Shown here piece by piece: positions 19,082 to 27,762 of a stretch of 64,000 bases of DNA. The stretch's first letter is position 1. The number at the start of each line of letters is the position of its first letter. Origin of the DNA: an uncultured Sutterella sp. (GTDB lineage Bacteria > Pseudomonadota > Gammaproteobacteria > Burkholderiales > Burkholderiaceae_F). Where the stretch lies: NCBI GenBank assembly GCA_937943605.1, contig CALEAW010000062.1, forward strand, positions 18,061 through 82,060, written 5' to 3'. The notes beneath the pieces were generated by a model, which was not told where the DNA came from, made no database searches, and worked only from the letters and a program-made list of their open reading frames with translations. A program made the position numbers and the translations under genes.

Positions 19082-20424
19082 TAGAAGTCTCCCTTGTCAC
19101 GGATTTCGACGTAAGCGCGGTCACGTAACTCGCGTTGCCAATTGTAGGTAGCTTCGCCAAGTTTCTTCTCGCGAAGTTGTTGACGTGCCTGGATGCGCAT
19201 ACGTTGTGGATTGCCGTCTTTTTCGAGACGACGTTCCATCACCTGAATCAAATGGTAGCCGAACTGAGACTTAATCGGCTCAGAGACTTGACCAGGCTTC
19301 AAGGCGTTCATAGCTTTTTCAAAGTCTGGCACTGTGTCGCCTGGTTGTAACCAGCCTAAGTCACCACCACGGGTGGCGGTATTGTCTACCGAGTGGAGAC
19401 GAGCCATTGTTGCAAAGTCGGTTTCGCCAGCATCAATACGGCGCTTGATGTCATTAAGACGATGCACAACTTCACCTTCCGGAGTAAGGTCGCTGACCCA
19501 CATCAGAATATGACGAGCATGGGTTTGTTCAACAGGGCCACCTGCCAACTTGTGTTGAACGCCATCGCGCGTATCGACAACACGTACCACTTCCCAGGAA
19601 GTCTGATGTTTAACAACGTAGATACCAGGTTTTTTGCCAGCTTCTTTAAGCTTGTCGCTAATGACACTGGGTAAGGATTGCAAAGCGCGCCAACCAAGGT
19701 CACCACCTTGAAGTGCATCAGGTAAGCGAGAGAAGGTGGCCGCGAGCGTTGCAAAATCTTCGCCAGCACGTGCACGAGCAGCGATTTCTTCGGCCTGCTT
19801 CTGAAGCAATTCAGTGTTGTCTGGATGGTCGATCGGTAGAACGATGTGCTGAAGGTGGTATTCGGTCGTATCAGAGCCAGTGAAGCCTGCTTTTTCAGCT
19901 AAGAAAGCATCAACTTCGCTTTCAGGAATGACGATCTTGGCATCGACTTCGCGTTCACGAAGACGTTGCGTCGTAATCTCGTCACGAATTTCTTCACGGA
20001 AAGCGCCGAAAGAGACACCGTCAGCAATCAGGCGTTGACGCAACTGATCAACCGATAAATTATTTTGACGAGCGATTTGTTCAATCGATGCATTGACCAT
20101 TTGGTCATCAATGCGGATCCCCGTTTCGCGAGCGCGTTGCATGATCGTACGTTCAGAGATCAAGCGCTCCAATACCTGAGCGCGCAACAAATCCATTGCA
20201 GGGAGCTGAATGTTTTGGCGGCGGAGGTTAAGAGCTACCACATGGGTACGTTCTTGTAATTCACGTTCCGTAATGACGTCGTTATTAACAACAGCGACGA
20301 TGCGGTCAAGTTCCATCGGTTGCACGGCCTGTGCCTGTACGTCCTGAGAAACCGGTTCAGCATATGTCGTGCCGAAAGCGACGATGCCCATCGTTAACAC
20401 GGCAATAGTCTTAAGCTTATTCAT
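19081..20424 (-). CDS. surA: periplasmic chaperone/peptidyl-prolyl isomerase SurA
   Basis: Periplasmic chaperone for outer-membrane beta-barrel proteins, among them LptD encoded next to it. The start at 20424 gives a clear signal peptide (MNKLKTIAVLTMGIVAFGTT, then YAEPV). An N-terminal SurA domain (VAVVNNDVITERELQER) and two parvulin domains follow (HLQHIVLPID and HARHILMW). Length is 447. Upstream in-frame codons only extend it into lptD. The start overlaps the lptD stop by 8 bases (ATGAATAA). Confidence 0.95.
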   Translation of the reverse strand: MNKLKTIAVLTMGIVAFGTTYAEPVSQDVQAQAVQPMELDRIVAVVNNDVITERELQERTHVVALNLRRQNIQLPAMDLLRAQVLERLISERTIMQRARETGIRIDDQMVNASIEQIARQNNLSVDQLRQRLIADGVSFGAFREEIRDEITTQRLREREVDAKIVIPESEVDAFLAEKAGFTGSDTTEYHLQHIVLPIDHPDNTELLQKQAEEIAARARAGEDFATLAATFSRLPDALQGGDLGWRALQSLPSVISDKLKEAGKKPGIYVVKHQTSWEVVRVVDTRDGVQHKLAGGPVEQTHARHILMWVSDLTPEGEVVHRLNDIKRRIDAGETDFATMARLHSVDNTATRGGDLGWLQPGDTVPDFEKAMNALKPGQVSEPIKSQFGYHLIQVMERRLEKDGNPQRMRIQARQQLREKKLGEATYNWQRELRDRAYVEIRDKGDF

Positions 20425-22747
20425 AGTAATCGTACTGTCCAATTCTGTCAGGGACCTGGGTAGTGGTCTGGTAACCCTTAATGTTGCGCTTGAGTTCTGC
20501 AAGCGGACTTGTTCCCATACTACCCAAACCATTGAGCTCGAGTTGTAAGAAGAAGTTCGATTCTTCGCTGTTGGAGGCCGTGGTGTAGCGCTGGGTTGCA
20601 AAGCGCAAGGTCCAGCAATCGTGGAGATATTCAACCCCAGCGATCATTTCAATCGGCTTCTTCTGCAACAGAGAATAGTTGTAGCGGAGGATACCGAAGA
20701 GGCGCTCTGTTAGCGGCCACTGAACGGCAAAGTCCACCTGTTTAATGTAGTCGTTGTTGTAATTCGTGAAGTCTTGGTTCTGCGAGTAGTTGTAGCGATA
20801 GTACAAGCCAATGAGCGACATTGGCTTTGGTTGCCAACGAACTCCAGCGGCGACCTTTTCAAAGCGATGACGCGCTGAAGAATACTGGCCACTCACATCG
20901 GCGGTTAAACTTCGCGTTAAACGAGCGCCAACACTGGCGAGTAAGTCACTTCGGACTTCTTCTGTGCGTGTTGCATCAGGTCCCAAGTTGTAATTGCCAT
21001 TGGTATTAGGCACGTAAAAACTCACGCGCTGATCAGAGAAATAACGACGCTGACCGATGCTTGCACGGAAAAGTTCTAAACCAGAGGCTTGATCAAAGTA
21101 ACGCGTAGACAACACGGTGGTGAGTTGGTTTGTTTCACTCACGCGGTCATAGCCAGAGAAAAGATTTTCGCTAAAGAGTGTGGCGAAATTGAGGTCCGCG
21201 ATACTGGTATCAAAAACAGGGAGGTTTTCCTGGTTGCGATACGGTACCCACGCATAATAAATGCGCGGTTCAAGGGTTTGATAAGCGGCACGTCCAAACC
21301 AAGTGGTGTCACGTTCAAAGACCAAACCGCTATCGACACTAAGCATCGGGACTGTGCGGTGAGGATCTTTTTCATTGAACGTTGCTTTATCTCTGTCAGA
21401 TAGGTCACGAAGCTGATACCACGTGCCTAAGAACGTTGCCTTCGGAACGACAAACCAACCAGCGCCACGGAAGGGGTAAGAAGCGCTTTGTTCGAATACA
21501 AAGCGATCCCCGTTCACCATGGAGGGGCTTTCAAAGCGAGTGGCATCGAGCGTTGTGTTGAGTTCAAAACCCTTCCAATTGCCGTTATAGCCATTGAAGA
21601 CGATTTGAGGAACACGTTCGTACGGCTTGGTAGAGTGGATGCCGTTCACATTTAACGTCTGATTTTTTTGGACGTTAATCGCGGTATTCCAATAGGTTTC
21701 GTCGTAACGAATAGAGTAGTCTTGCGGCAAAACGGTTTCGGAAGACTCACGAATGTTGCCCGAAAAGTCCGTGATGAATTCGTCATCAGAAACGCGATTG
21801 TAATTGATGCGAGCGCTTAAGCGGTCTTTGCGATATTGAGAGTCGACGTGAATACTCGAGCGATTCTCTTTGGTGATACGGTCATCAGGAAGGTAGCTGT
21901 AATCAACCACTGTAGAGAAATCGTTGTAAAGGAAGCGAGCTTCTGTATCCAACATAACGCCACGTTTAGACATCACGCGAGGTGTGAGCGTTAAGTCGTA
22001 GTTAGGGGCAATGTTGAAGTAGTACGGAATGGTCAAATCAAGACCACGCGTGGAGCTCATTCCGTAAGTCGGCACCAAAAAACCAGAACGACGTTCTTGA
22101 CTGATCGGGAATGCGAACCAAGGCGTTCCGATAACGGGTAAGCCCATAAAGTTGAGTACAGCGCCCGTACCGCTCGCCGTTTGATCGTATTCGTCGATTT
22201 CGAGCTTATTCAAGGTAATGAACCAAGCCTCGTCGTCACGTTTACAGGTCGTGATTTTCGCGTCATCAAAGGTTGTCGTGTCACCAGACAAAAAGCGAAT
22301 ATTTTTAGCGCAACCACGTAAGTTACGCGGTGCGTATTCGTAGTCGGCGTCGTTCATGTCCCCAGTGCGCTGGGTGATCTTGAAACGCATGGACGGCCCG
22401 GAGAAGGTTGCGCCGAGGCGAGAAATTTTGGCATTGCCTTCGGCTTGCACTTCATCGGTAGCTTGCGTATAGGTGATACGATCCCCTTTAAGAACAGCGC
22501 CTGCACGTCGAATTTCAGCTTGACCGTATAAATGTAATTGTTCTTCAGGATTCCCTTCAATTCGATCTGCGGAGACAAAGCTCACAGAGTCTGTTTCTGG
22601 CATGGCACGAGAAGGATCCAAAGCAATGACAGACTCTAAAGCCACGCGATTGTTGGATTGAGTAGCCGTTGCAGGGATACTGTAAGCCATTGCGGCAACC
22701 GCTAAGCTCACGCTAATTGTGATCGGTCGAATAAGCGGAAATGACAT
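20417..22747 (-). CDS. lptD: LPS-assembly outer-membrane protein LptD
   Basis: Outer-membrane beta-barrel that inserts LPS into the outer leaflet with LptE. A signal peptide (about residues 1-29, ending ATATQ) precedes an OstA/LptA-like jellyroll domain (about 55-170). A long barrel with aromatic-rich alternating strands follows to the end. Length is 776. The protein has only three cysteines, C146, C168 and C711, whereas E. coli LptD has four and uses an adjacent C-terminal pair for its disulfides. It leads the minus-strand lptD-surA-pdxA-rsmA operon and is divergent from amgK. Confidence 0.93.
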   Translation of the reverse strand: MSFPLIRPITISVSLAVAAMAYSIPATATQSNNRVALESVIALDPSRAMPETDSVSFVSADRIEGNPEEQLHLYGQAEIRRAGAVLKGDRITYTQATDEVQAEGNAKISRLGATFSGPSMRFKITQRTGDMNDADYEYAPRNLRGCAKNIRFLSGDTTTFDDAKITTCKRDDEAWFITLNKLEIDEYDQTASGTGAVLNFMGLPVIGTPWFAFPISQERRSGFLVPTYGMSSTRGLDLTIPYYFNIAPNYDLTLTPRVMSKRGVMLDTEARFLYNDFSTVVDYSYLPDDRITKENRSSIHVDSQYRKDRLSARINYNRVSDDEFITDFSGNIRESSETVLPQDYSIRYDETYWNTAINVQKNQTLNVNGIHSTKPYERVPQIVFNGYNGNWKGFELNTTLDATRFESPSMVNGDRFVFEQSASYPFRGAGWFVVPKATFLGTWYQLRDLSDRDKATFNEKDPHRTVPMLSVDSGLVFERDTTWFGRAAYQTLEPRIYYAWVPYRNQENLPVFDTSIADLNFATLFSENLFSGYDRVSETNQLTTVLSTRYFDQASGLELFRASIGQRRYFSDQRVSFYVPNTNGNYNLGPDATRTEEVRSDLLASVGARLTRSLTADVSGQYSSARHRFEKVAAGVRWQPKPMSLIGLYYRYNYSQNQDFTNYNNDYIKQVDFAVQWPLTERLFGILRYNYSLLQKKPIEMIAGVEYLHDCWTLRFATQRYTTASNSEESNFFLQLELNGLGSMGTSPLAELKRNIKGYQTTTQVPDRIGQYDYYE

Positions 22748-22900
22748 GAATAAACTGGGGAAAGTGACAGCCTGAGGTCAGGCCTTATAGAATGACGGCA
22801 AAATAATTAAAAGATTATAAAGCCCCTCATCATGGCAGAGTGCCTGAGTCGAGGGAAAATCATCTCTGATGCCGATATGGATCTTGGATAAAAGGAATTT

Positions 22901-23926
22901 ATGACAATGACCGCACAGAATGACAATGCGTTTTTTGATCAATGGTTGCAATCGTTGGCACCTCAGTATGGGCTCGATCTTTCGACGAAGACCCGAGCTG
23001 GTGCGGACGCGGGATTTCGCTCTTATCACCGAATTACAGCGGCTGATGGGAAAACATATATCGCAATGAACGCTGACGGGGAAACGCAAGCGAGTTTTGA
23101 TGCCTTTCTCAAGATTGATCGCCTGATGCGTGACGAGGCTGGTCTAAATGCGCCCGAAATTTTCGCGACGGCTTCAGATCATCGTTTTATGTTGCTCTCA
23201 GATTTAGGTAGTGAAACATATTTGGATGTCTTAACCGAAGAAAACGCTGGTGTTTTGATGGATAAGGCAACCACGGCATTAGTGGCATGGCAGAAAATTT
23301 CTCGCCCTGGTGTGTTGCCGCTTTATAACCGCGAGGTGTTGCAACGTGAGATTGATCTATTCCCGGAATGGTATGTGGCACGCCATCGTGGTGTGACATG
23401 GAACGAAACGCAACAAAAGTGGTGGAAGATGGCCACGGATGCGATTCTTGATAACAATTGTCGCGAAGCCTTAGTGTTTGTCCATCGAGACTTCATGCCG
23501 CGCAACTTGATGGTCTCGGAGCCTATGCCGGGTATTTTGGATTTCCAGGATGCTTTGTATGGTCCGTTGAGCTATGACATTGCTTCTTTGATGCGTGATG
23601 CGTTCATTTCCTGGGGTGAAAGCTTCGTCCTTGATGTGACCATCCGATATTGGGAAAAGGCCCGTAAGGCGGGGCTGCCTGTTTCAGAGGATTTTGGTAA
23701 TTTCTATCGTGATGTGGAATTCATGGGGGTTCAACGTCATTTGAAAGTGTTGGGTATTTTTGCCCGATTGAATTATCGTGATGGTAAGCCTAAGTATCTG
23801 GAAGATACGCCGCGATTTATCGATTACGTCCGCAAGACGTCTCGTCGTTATATTCAGTTGTCGCCGTTGACGCATCTGATTAACGAGCTGGAAGGTTCTG
23901 ACGTTCAAGTGGGTTACACCTTCTAA
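22901..23926 (+). CDS. amgK: anomeric N-acetylmuramate/N-acetylglucosamine kinase
   Basis: Aminoglycoside-phosphotransferase-fold kinase (341 residues) that phosphorylates MurNAc at the anomeric position, bypassing de novo UDP-MurNAc synthesis. The catalytic loop is VHRDFMPRNLMV and the metal loop ILDFQDALYGP. AAAGGA precedes the ATG. The assignment rests on the following murU-like gene and on the known amgK-murU pair beside lptD in Pseudomonas and related bacteria. The kinase fold alone would not define the substrate. Confidence 0.85.
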   Translation: MTMTAQNDNAFFDQWLQSLAPQYGLDLSTKTRAGADAGFRSYHRITAADGKTYIAMNADGETQASFDAFLKIDRLMRDEAGLNAPEIFATASDHRFMLLSDLGSETYLDVLTEENAGVLMDKATTALVAWQKISRPGVLPLYNREVLQREIDLFPEWYVARHRGVTWNETQQKWWKMATDAILDNNCREALVFVHRDFMPRNLMVSEPMPGILDFQDALYGPLSYDIASLMRDAFISWGESFVLDVTIRYWEKARKAGLPVSEDFGNFYRDVEFMGVQRHLKVLGIFARLNYRDGKPKYLEDTPRFIDYVRKTSRRYIQLSPLTHLINELEGSDVQVGYTF

Positions 23927-23957
23927 TCGAGTGCTAATAAAAAAAGGACATCCCCTT

Positions 23958-24653
23958 ATGCGTGCATTGATTTTTGCTGCTGGTGAGGGTCGACGTATGC
24001 GTCCATTGACGCTGACGACCCCGAAGCCTCTTGTGAAAGTTGGCGGTGTGCCGATGGTTGTACGTCAAATTGAAGCACTCAAGGGTGCTGGTATTCAAGA
24101 CATAGTCTTGAATGTGGCTTACCATAGCGCACAAATCATGGATGCATTGGGGGATGGAAGTCGATTTGGCGTACGTCTTCATTATTCCGTAGAAGGGCAG
24201 TGTGCCGAAGACGCTTTGGAAACGTTGGGCGGTATTGCAAAAGCACTCCCTTTGTTGGCAGCTGATGGTGATGCGGCTTTTGTCGCGGTCGCCTCAGATA
24301 TCGTGACAGATTTTGATTACTCGACATTGATCCGCCGAGGCGAAACGCTGGAAGCTGATCAATTGGATGCTCATTTGGTGCTGGTGCCTAATCCTGCATA
24401 TCACGCTCAAGGGGATATGACGCTCGATGCTCAACGCTTAGTTAGACCAATGCCTAAGACGCATACATTTTCTAGCTTGGGGGTTTACCGTACGTGTTTA
24501 TTTGGGCATGTAGAACCCGTCAAGGCGAAACTCTTTCCATGGCTATGGGCTGCTTGTGAGCAGGGGAGGGTCTCTGGCGAGTGTTATGACGGACGCTGGT
24601 TAAATGTGGGCGATGCCAACGAATTACGCATTGCAGAGTCTCTGTTTGGCTAA
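23958..24653 (+). CDS. murU: N-acetylmuramate alpha-1-phosphate uridylyltransferase
   Basis: Nucleotidyltransferase that makes UDP-MurNAc from MurNAc 1-phosphate in peptidoglycan recycling. The N-terminal signature GEGRRMRPLTLTTPKPLVKV is the sugar-nucleotidyltransferase fingerprint. Other features are ASDIVTDFDY and a C-terminal WLNVGD. I start at ATG 23958 (231 residues), with AAGGAC upstream. A GTG at 23931 would add nine unusual residues. It pairs with amgK 31 bases upstream. Confidence 0.87.
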   Translation: MRALIFAAGEGRRMRPLTLTTPKPLVKVGGVPMVVRQIEALKGAGIQDIVLNVAYHSAQIMDALGDGSRFGVRLHYSVEGQCAEDALETLGGIAKALPLLAADGDAAFVAVASDIVTDFDYSTLIRRGETLEADQLDAHLVLVPNPAYHAQGDMTLDAQRLVRPMPKTHTFSSLGVYRTCLFGHVEPVKAKLFPWLWAACEQGRVSGECYDGRWLNVGDANELRIAESLFG

Positions 24654-24739
24654 TTGATCTAATTCCGAGAGAGAGGACAAAGAAGACGTTAAAATACGGC
24701 TGACGTTTGATTGAGCCTATTCTTAGTGGCGAATAAATA

Positions 24740-25705
24740 GTGAAATTAGGATCCTATACCGTTGACGTGCCTGTGATGTTGGCCCCTATGGCAGGGATGA
24801 GTGACTTGCCCTATCGCGAAGTATGCCGAATGTTTGGGGCAGGCTATGCCGTGGGTGAAATGACGACGAGTAAGCCTGAATTCCGATCAAGTCGTAAAAG
24901 TGCCACTCGTTGGGCTTGTGATGAGGAATCGGGGTTACGTGTTGTCCAGTTGCTTGGTGCTGAGCCTCAAATGATGGCTGATGCTGCGCGTTACGCTCAA
25001 GACTCTGGTGCGCAAGTTGTCGATATCAATATGGGGTGCCCTGCGAAGAAAGTGTTGCAAACGGCATGCGGCAGTGCTTTGATGAAGGATGAAGCATTGG
25101 TTGCGAAGATTTTATCGGCAGTTGTTGCTGCGGTAGATATTCCAGTTACGTTGAAAATTCGAACAGGGTGGGATCAAGATCATCGAAATGCAGAGACGAT
25201 TGCTCGCATAGCGCAAAGCGAAGGGATTTCTATGCTCGTTGTCCACGGACGCACTAGAGCTGACGGTTTTCGAGGTCATGCAGAATATGAAACAATTCGC
25301 CGTGTAAAGGAGTCAGTGAATATTCCAGTGATCGCCAATGGCGATATTAATTCTGGGGCGAAAGCTGTCGCCGTGATGAAGCAGACGGGGGCCGATGGTG
25401 TCATGATCGGTCGGGCTTCTTATGGCAATCCATGGATATTTAATGAGGTTTGTGCCGCGTTGGGATGGGGGACTTTATTGCCGAAACCCTCACTTCGAGA
25501 AAAGCAACGGGTTATAAATCTGCACATGCAGCGACATTTTGACTATTATGGCGAAGCAAGAGGTGTGGTGACATTTCGCAAGCATCTGAATCATTATCTT
25601 TGTGGATTAGATGGTAGCGAAATGCTACTAAAGGCCCTTATGACGAAACAAGGGGCTAAAGACCTGGCAGAATGTCTTAACCTCTATTTCGAAAGGGTTT
25701 CATAA
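24740..25705 (+). CDS. dusB: tRNA-dihydrouridine synthase B
   Basis: FMN-dependent reductase that forms dihydrouridine in tRNA D-loops. It has MLAPMAGMSDLPYR at the N-terminus and the catalytic-cysteine stretch INMGCPAKKVLQTACGSALM. Later come HGRTRADGF and the flavin-phosphate motif ANGDINSG. Length is 321, with a GTG start. It is followed at two bases by fis, the order seen in enterics and in Burkholderiales, where DusB translation helps drive Fis expression. Confidence 0.95.
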   Translation: MKLGSYTVDVPVMLAPMAGMSDLPYREVCRMFGAGYAVGEMTTSKPEFRSSRKSATRWACDEESGLRVVQLLGAEPQMMADAARYAQDSGAQVVDINMGCPAKKVLQTACGSALMKDEALVAKILSAVVAAVDIPVTLKIRTGWDQDHRNAETIARIAQSEGISMLVVHGRTRADGFRGHAEYETIRRVKESVNIPVIANGDINSGAKAVAVMKQTGADGVMIGRASYGNPWIFNEVCAALGWGTLLPKPSLREKQRVINLHMQRHFDYYGEARGVVTFRKHLNHYLCGLDGSEMLLKALMTKQGAKDLAECLNLYFERVS

Positions 25706-25706
25706 C

Positions 25707-26078
25707 ATGTCATACGAGCGTGAACTAAAGAAACCTGGTGACGCGATTCAGATGAGACGACAAGGTCGTCCAAGAAAAAAGGTCGAGATCACCTATGGTC
25801 CTATTGATCCCGAGACTGTTTGGTCAGCAATGGAGTGTGATGAACCGAGCTTGCTAGATAAAGCTGTAGTTGCTCAATTGAATCAATATTTCACACAGCT
25901 TGAAGGTTCTCAACCGCTTCCTTTGTATCCACTTGTCGTCTCCGCCGCAGAACGTTCGCTGTTGGTTTATGTGATGACATTGTGTCGAAGCAACCAAACT
26001 GAAGCTGCAAAATTACTTGGTATTAACCGAAATACCCTACACAAGAAACTAGTTGAACATAGGCTTGTGAACGGGTAA
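25707..26078 (+). CDS. fis: Fis-family DNA-binding nucleoid protein with N-terminal extension
   Basis: Nucleoid-associated transcription factor. The C-terminal helix-turn-helix (CRSNQTEAAKLLGINRNTL) is clearly Fis. At 123 residues it exceeds the 98-residue E. coli protein and the still shorter forms of many betaproteobacteria. The first 35 or so residues are basic and include RRQGRPRKK, which resembles an AT-hook. Position between dusB and purH fits the Burkholderiales arrangement. The start follows the dusB stop after one base (TAACATG), so it is presumably coupled. Confidence 0.9.
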   Translation: MSYERELKKPGDAIQMRRQGRPRKKVEITYGPIDPETVWSAMECDEPSLLDKAVVAQLNQYFTQLEGSQPLPLYPLVVSAAERSLLVYVMTLCRSNQTEAAKLLGINRNTLHKKLVEHRLVNG

Positions 26079-26098
26079 TTTTCAAAAGGAAATAAGCA

Positions 26099-27652
26099 AT
26101 GAAAAAACAGGCTCTTATCAGCGTGTCAGACAAGACCGGCGTGGTCGACTTTGCTCGTGAATTGGTAGGTTTGGGCTACCACATTCTGAGCACGGGCGGT
26201 ACCGCGAAGCTCCTTTCTCAGGAAGGCGTTCCTTGCCAGGAAGTGGCGGATTACACGGGTTTCCCTGAAATGCTTGACGGTCGAGTCAAGACCTTGAATC
26301 CCAAGATTCACGCTGGTATTTTGGCCCGCCGTCCTGTGGCTGAACACATGGCTGCGCTTGAAGCACATCAGATTGATCCGATCGACATTATTTGCGTGAA
26401 CCTCTACCCGTTTGAGCAAACCATTGCCAAGCCGGATTGCACGTTTGAAGATGCGATCGAAAATATCGACATCGGTGGCCCGACCATGATTCGCGCTGCC
26501 GCTAAGAACCACGAATCTGTCGCTGTCATCGTTGATCCGACAGACTATGCAGCTGTTTTGGCCGAAATCAAGGCTGAAGGTGGTGTGTCTGCTGCGACAC
26601 GTTTGGCTTTGGCGAAGAAGGTCTTTGCTCATACTGCTCGTTATGACGGTATGATCACGAACTACTTGACGAGTCTTGACGAAAACAATGAACGTACCCG
26701 TTTCCCTGAAGTGCTTACGCGTCAGTGGGAAAAGGTTCAGGATATGCGCTACGGCGAAAATCCGCATCAGGCTGCCGCTTTCTATCGTGAAGCTTCTGTG
26801 GCTCCGGGTTTGTTGGCTGGCTATGAACAGCTTCAGGGTAAGGAACTTTCCTACAACAACATCGCTGACAGTGATGCTGCTTGGGAATGCGTTCGCTCCT
26901 TCGAAGCGCCTGCTTGTGTGATTATTAAGCACGCCAATCCTTGTGGTGTGGCCGTGGGTGTTGACTCTGCTGAAGCTTATGCCAAGGCTTTCCAGACGGA
27001 CTCTAAGTCTGCCTTTGGTGGCATCATTGCTTTCAACCGTGAAGTTACGGGTGAATGCGCTCGCCAGGTTGCTCAGCAGTTTGCTGAAGTGATCATTGCG
27101 CCGTCCTTTAGTGCCGAAGCTCGCGAAGTGTTCGCTGCTAAGAAGAATTTGCGTTTGTTGGTTGTGGCCTTGGGTGGTGCTCATAACGACTTCGACTTCA
27201 AGCGTGTCGGTGGCGGCCTCTTGGTTCAGAGCCCGGATATTCAGCTTTGTGATGAAAGCGCCTTGCGTTGCGTGACGAAGCGTCAGCCGACGTCCGCTCA
27301 GATTGCTGACATGATGTTTGCTTGGAACGTTGCTCGCTTCGTGAAGTCCAATACGATCGTTTACGCTCGTGGTGGCATGACGTTGGGTGTTGGCGCTGGT
27401 CAGATGAGCCGTGTGGACTCCGCTCGCATTGCCATGATTAAGGCTGAAGAAGCTAACTTGTCGCTCGTTGGCTCTGTGGCTGCGTCTGATGCCTTCTTCC
27501 CGTTCCGCGATGGTCTCGATGTCGTGGTTGACGCTGGTGCTACGGCTATTATTCAGCCGGGCGGTTCTATTCGTGACGATGAAGTGATTGCCGCTGCTGA
27601 TGAGCGTGGTATCACGATGGTCTTCACGGGCGAACGTCATTTCCGTCACTAA
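26099..27652 (+). CDS. purH: bifunctional AICAR transformylase/IMP cyclohydrolase
   Basis: Catalyses the last two steps of de novo IMP synthesis. The N-terminal MGS-like cyclohydrolase domain (about 1-200) contains STGGTAKLL and [12 protein letters not shown]. The C-terminal transformylase domain contains [11 protein letters not shown], with its catalytic lysine-histidine pair. Length is 517. Codon use is very strongly biased, so that the opposite strand is free of stops for more than 500 codons. AAAGGA precedes the ATG. It is probably cotranscribed with dusB-fis. Confidence 0.97.
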   Translation: MKKQALISVSDKTGVVDFARELVGLGYHILSTGGTAKLLSQEGVPCQEVADYTGFPEMLDGRVKTLNPKIHAGILARRPVAEHMAALEAHQIDPIDIICVNLYPFEQTIAKPDCTFEDAIENIDIGGPTMIRAAAKNHESVAVIVDPTDYAAVLAEIKAEGGVSAATRLALAKKVFAHTARYDGMITNYLTSLDENNERTRFPEVLTRQWEKVQDMRYGENPHQAAAFYREASVAPGLLAGYEQLQGKELSYNNIADSDAAWECVRSFEAPACVIIKHANPCGVAVGVDSAEAYAKAFQTDSKSAFGGIIAFNREVTGECARQVAQQFAEVIIAPSFSAEAREVFAAKKNLRLLVVALGGAHNDFDFKRVGGGLLVQSPDIQLCDESALRCVTKRQPTSAQIADMMFAWNVARFVKSNTIVYARGGMTLGVGAGQMSRVDSARIAMIKAEEANLSLVGSVAASDAFFPFRDGLDVVVDAGATAIIQPGGSIRDDEVIAAADERGITMVFTGERHFRH

Positions 27653-27674
27653 TTTTTGACGGTATTTGAGTTAT

Positions 27675-27705
27675 GGTCTCCTTATTCCTGAGGGATGAGG
27701 AGACC
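27675..27705 (+). repeat. strong hairpin 1 between purH and tolB
   Basis: GGTCTCCTTATTCC pairs over 14 positions (two G-U) with GGGATGAGGAGACC around a TGA loop. There is no downstream T run, so it is not a classical terminator. Confidence 0.75.
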
Positions 27706-27714
27706 TTGATAGAA

Positions 27715-27741
27715 CGCAACCGCTCAATCCGAGCGGTTGCG
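27715..27741 (+). repeat. strong hairpin 2 between purH and tolB
   Basis: CGCAACCGCTC and GAGCGGTTGCG form a perfect 11-base-pair stem around AATCC. It ends 21 bases before the tolB start codon and lacks a T run. Confidence 0.8.
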
Positions 27742-27762
27742 TGTTCAGATAGGGAGTCATTT

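Noticed and set aside
26126..27649. 507-codon open frame antisense to purH
   Set aside because: It is codon-aligned with purH, which is rich in preferred codons and avoids TTA, CTA and TCA; the reverse frame is therefore stop-free. The predicted protein has no recognisable features and no ribosome site.
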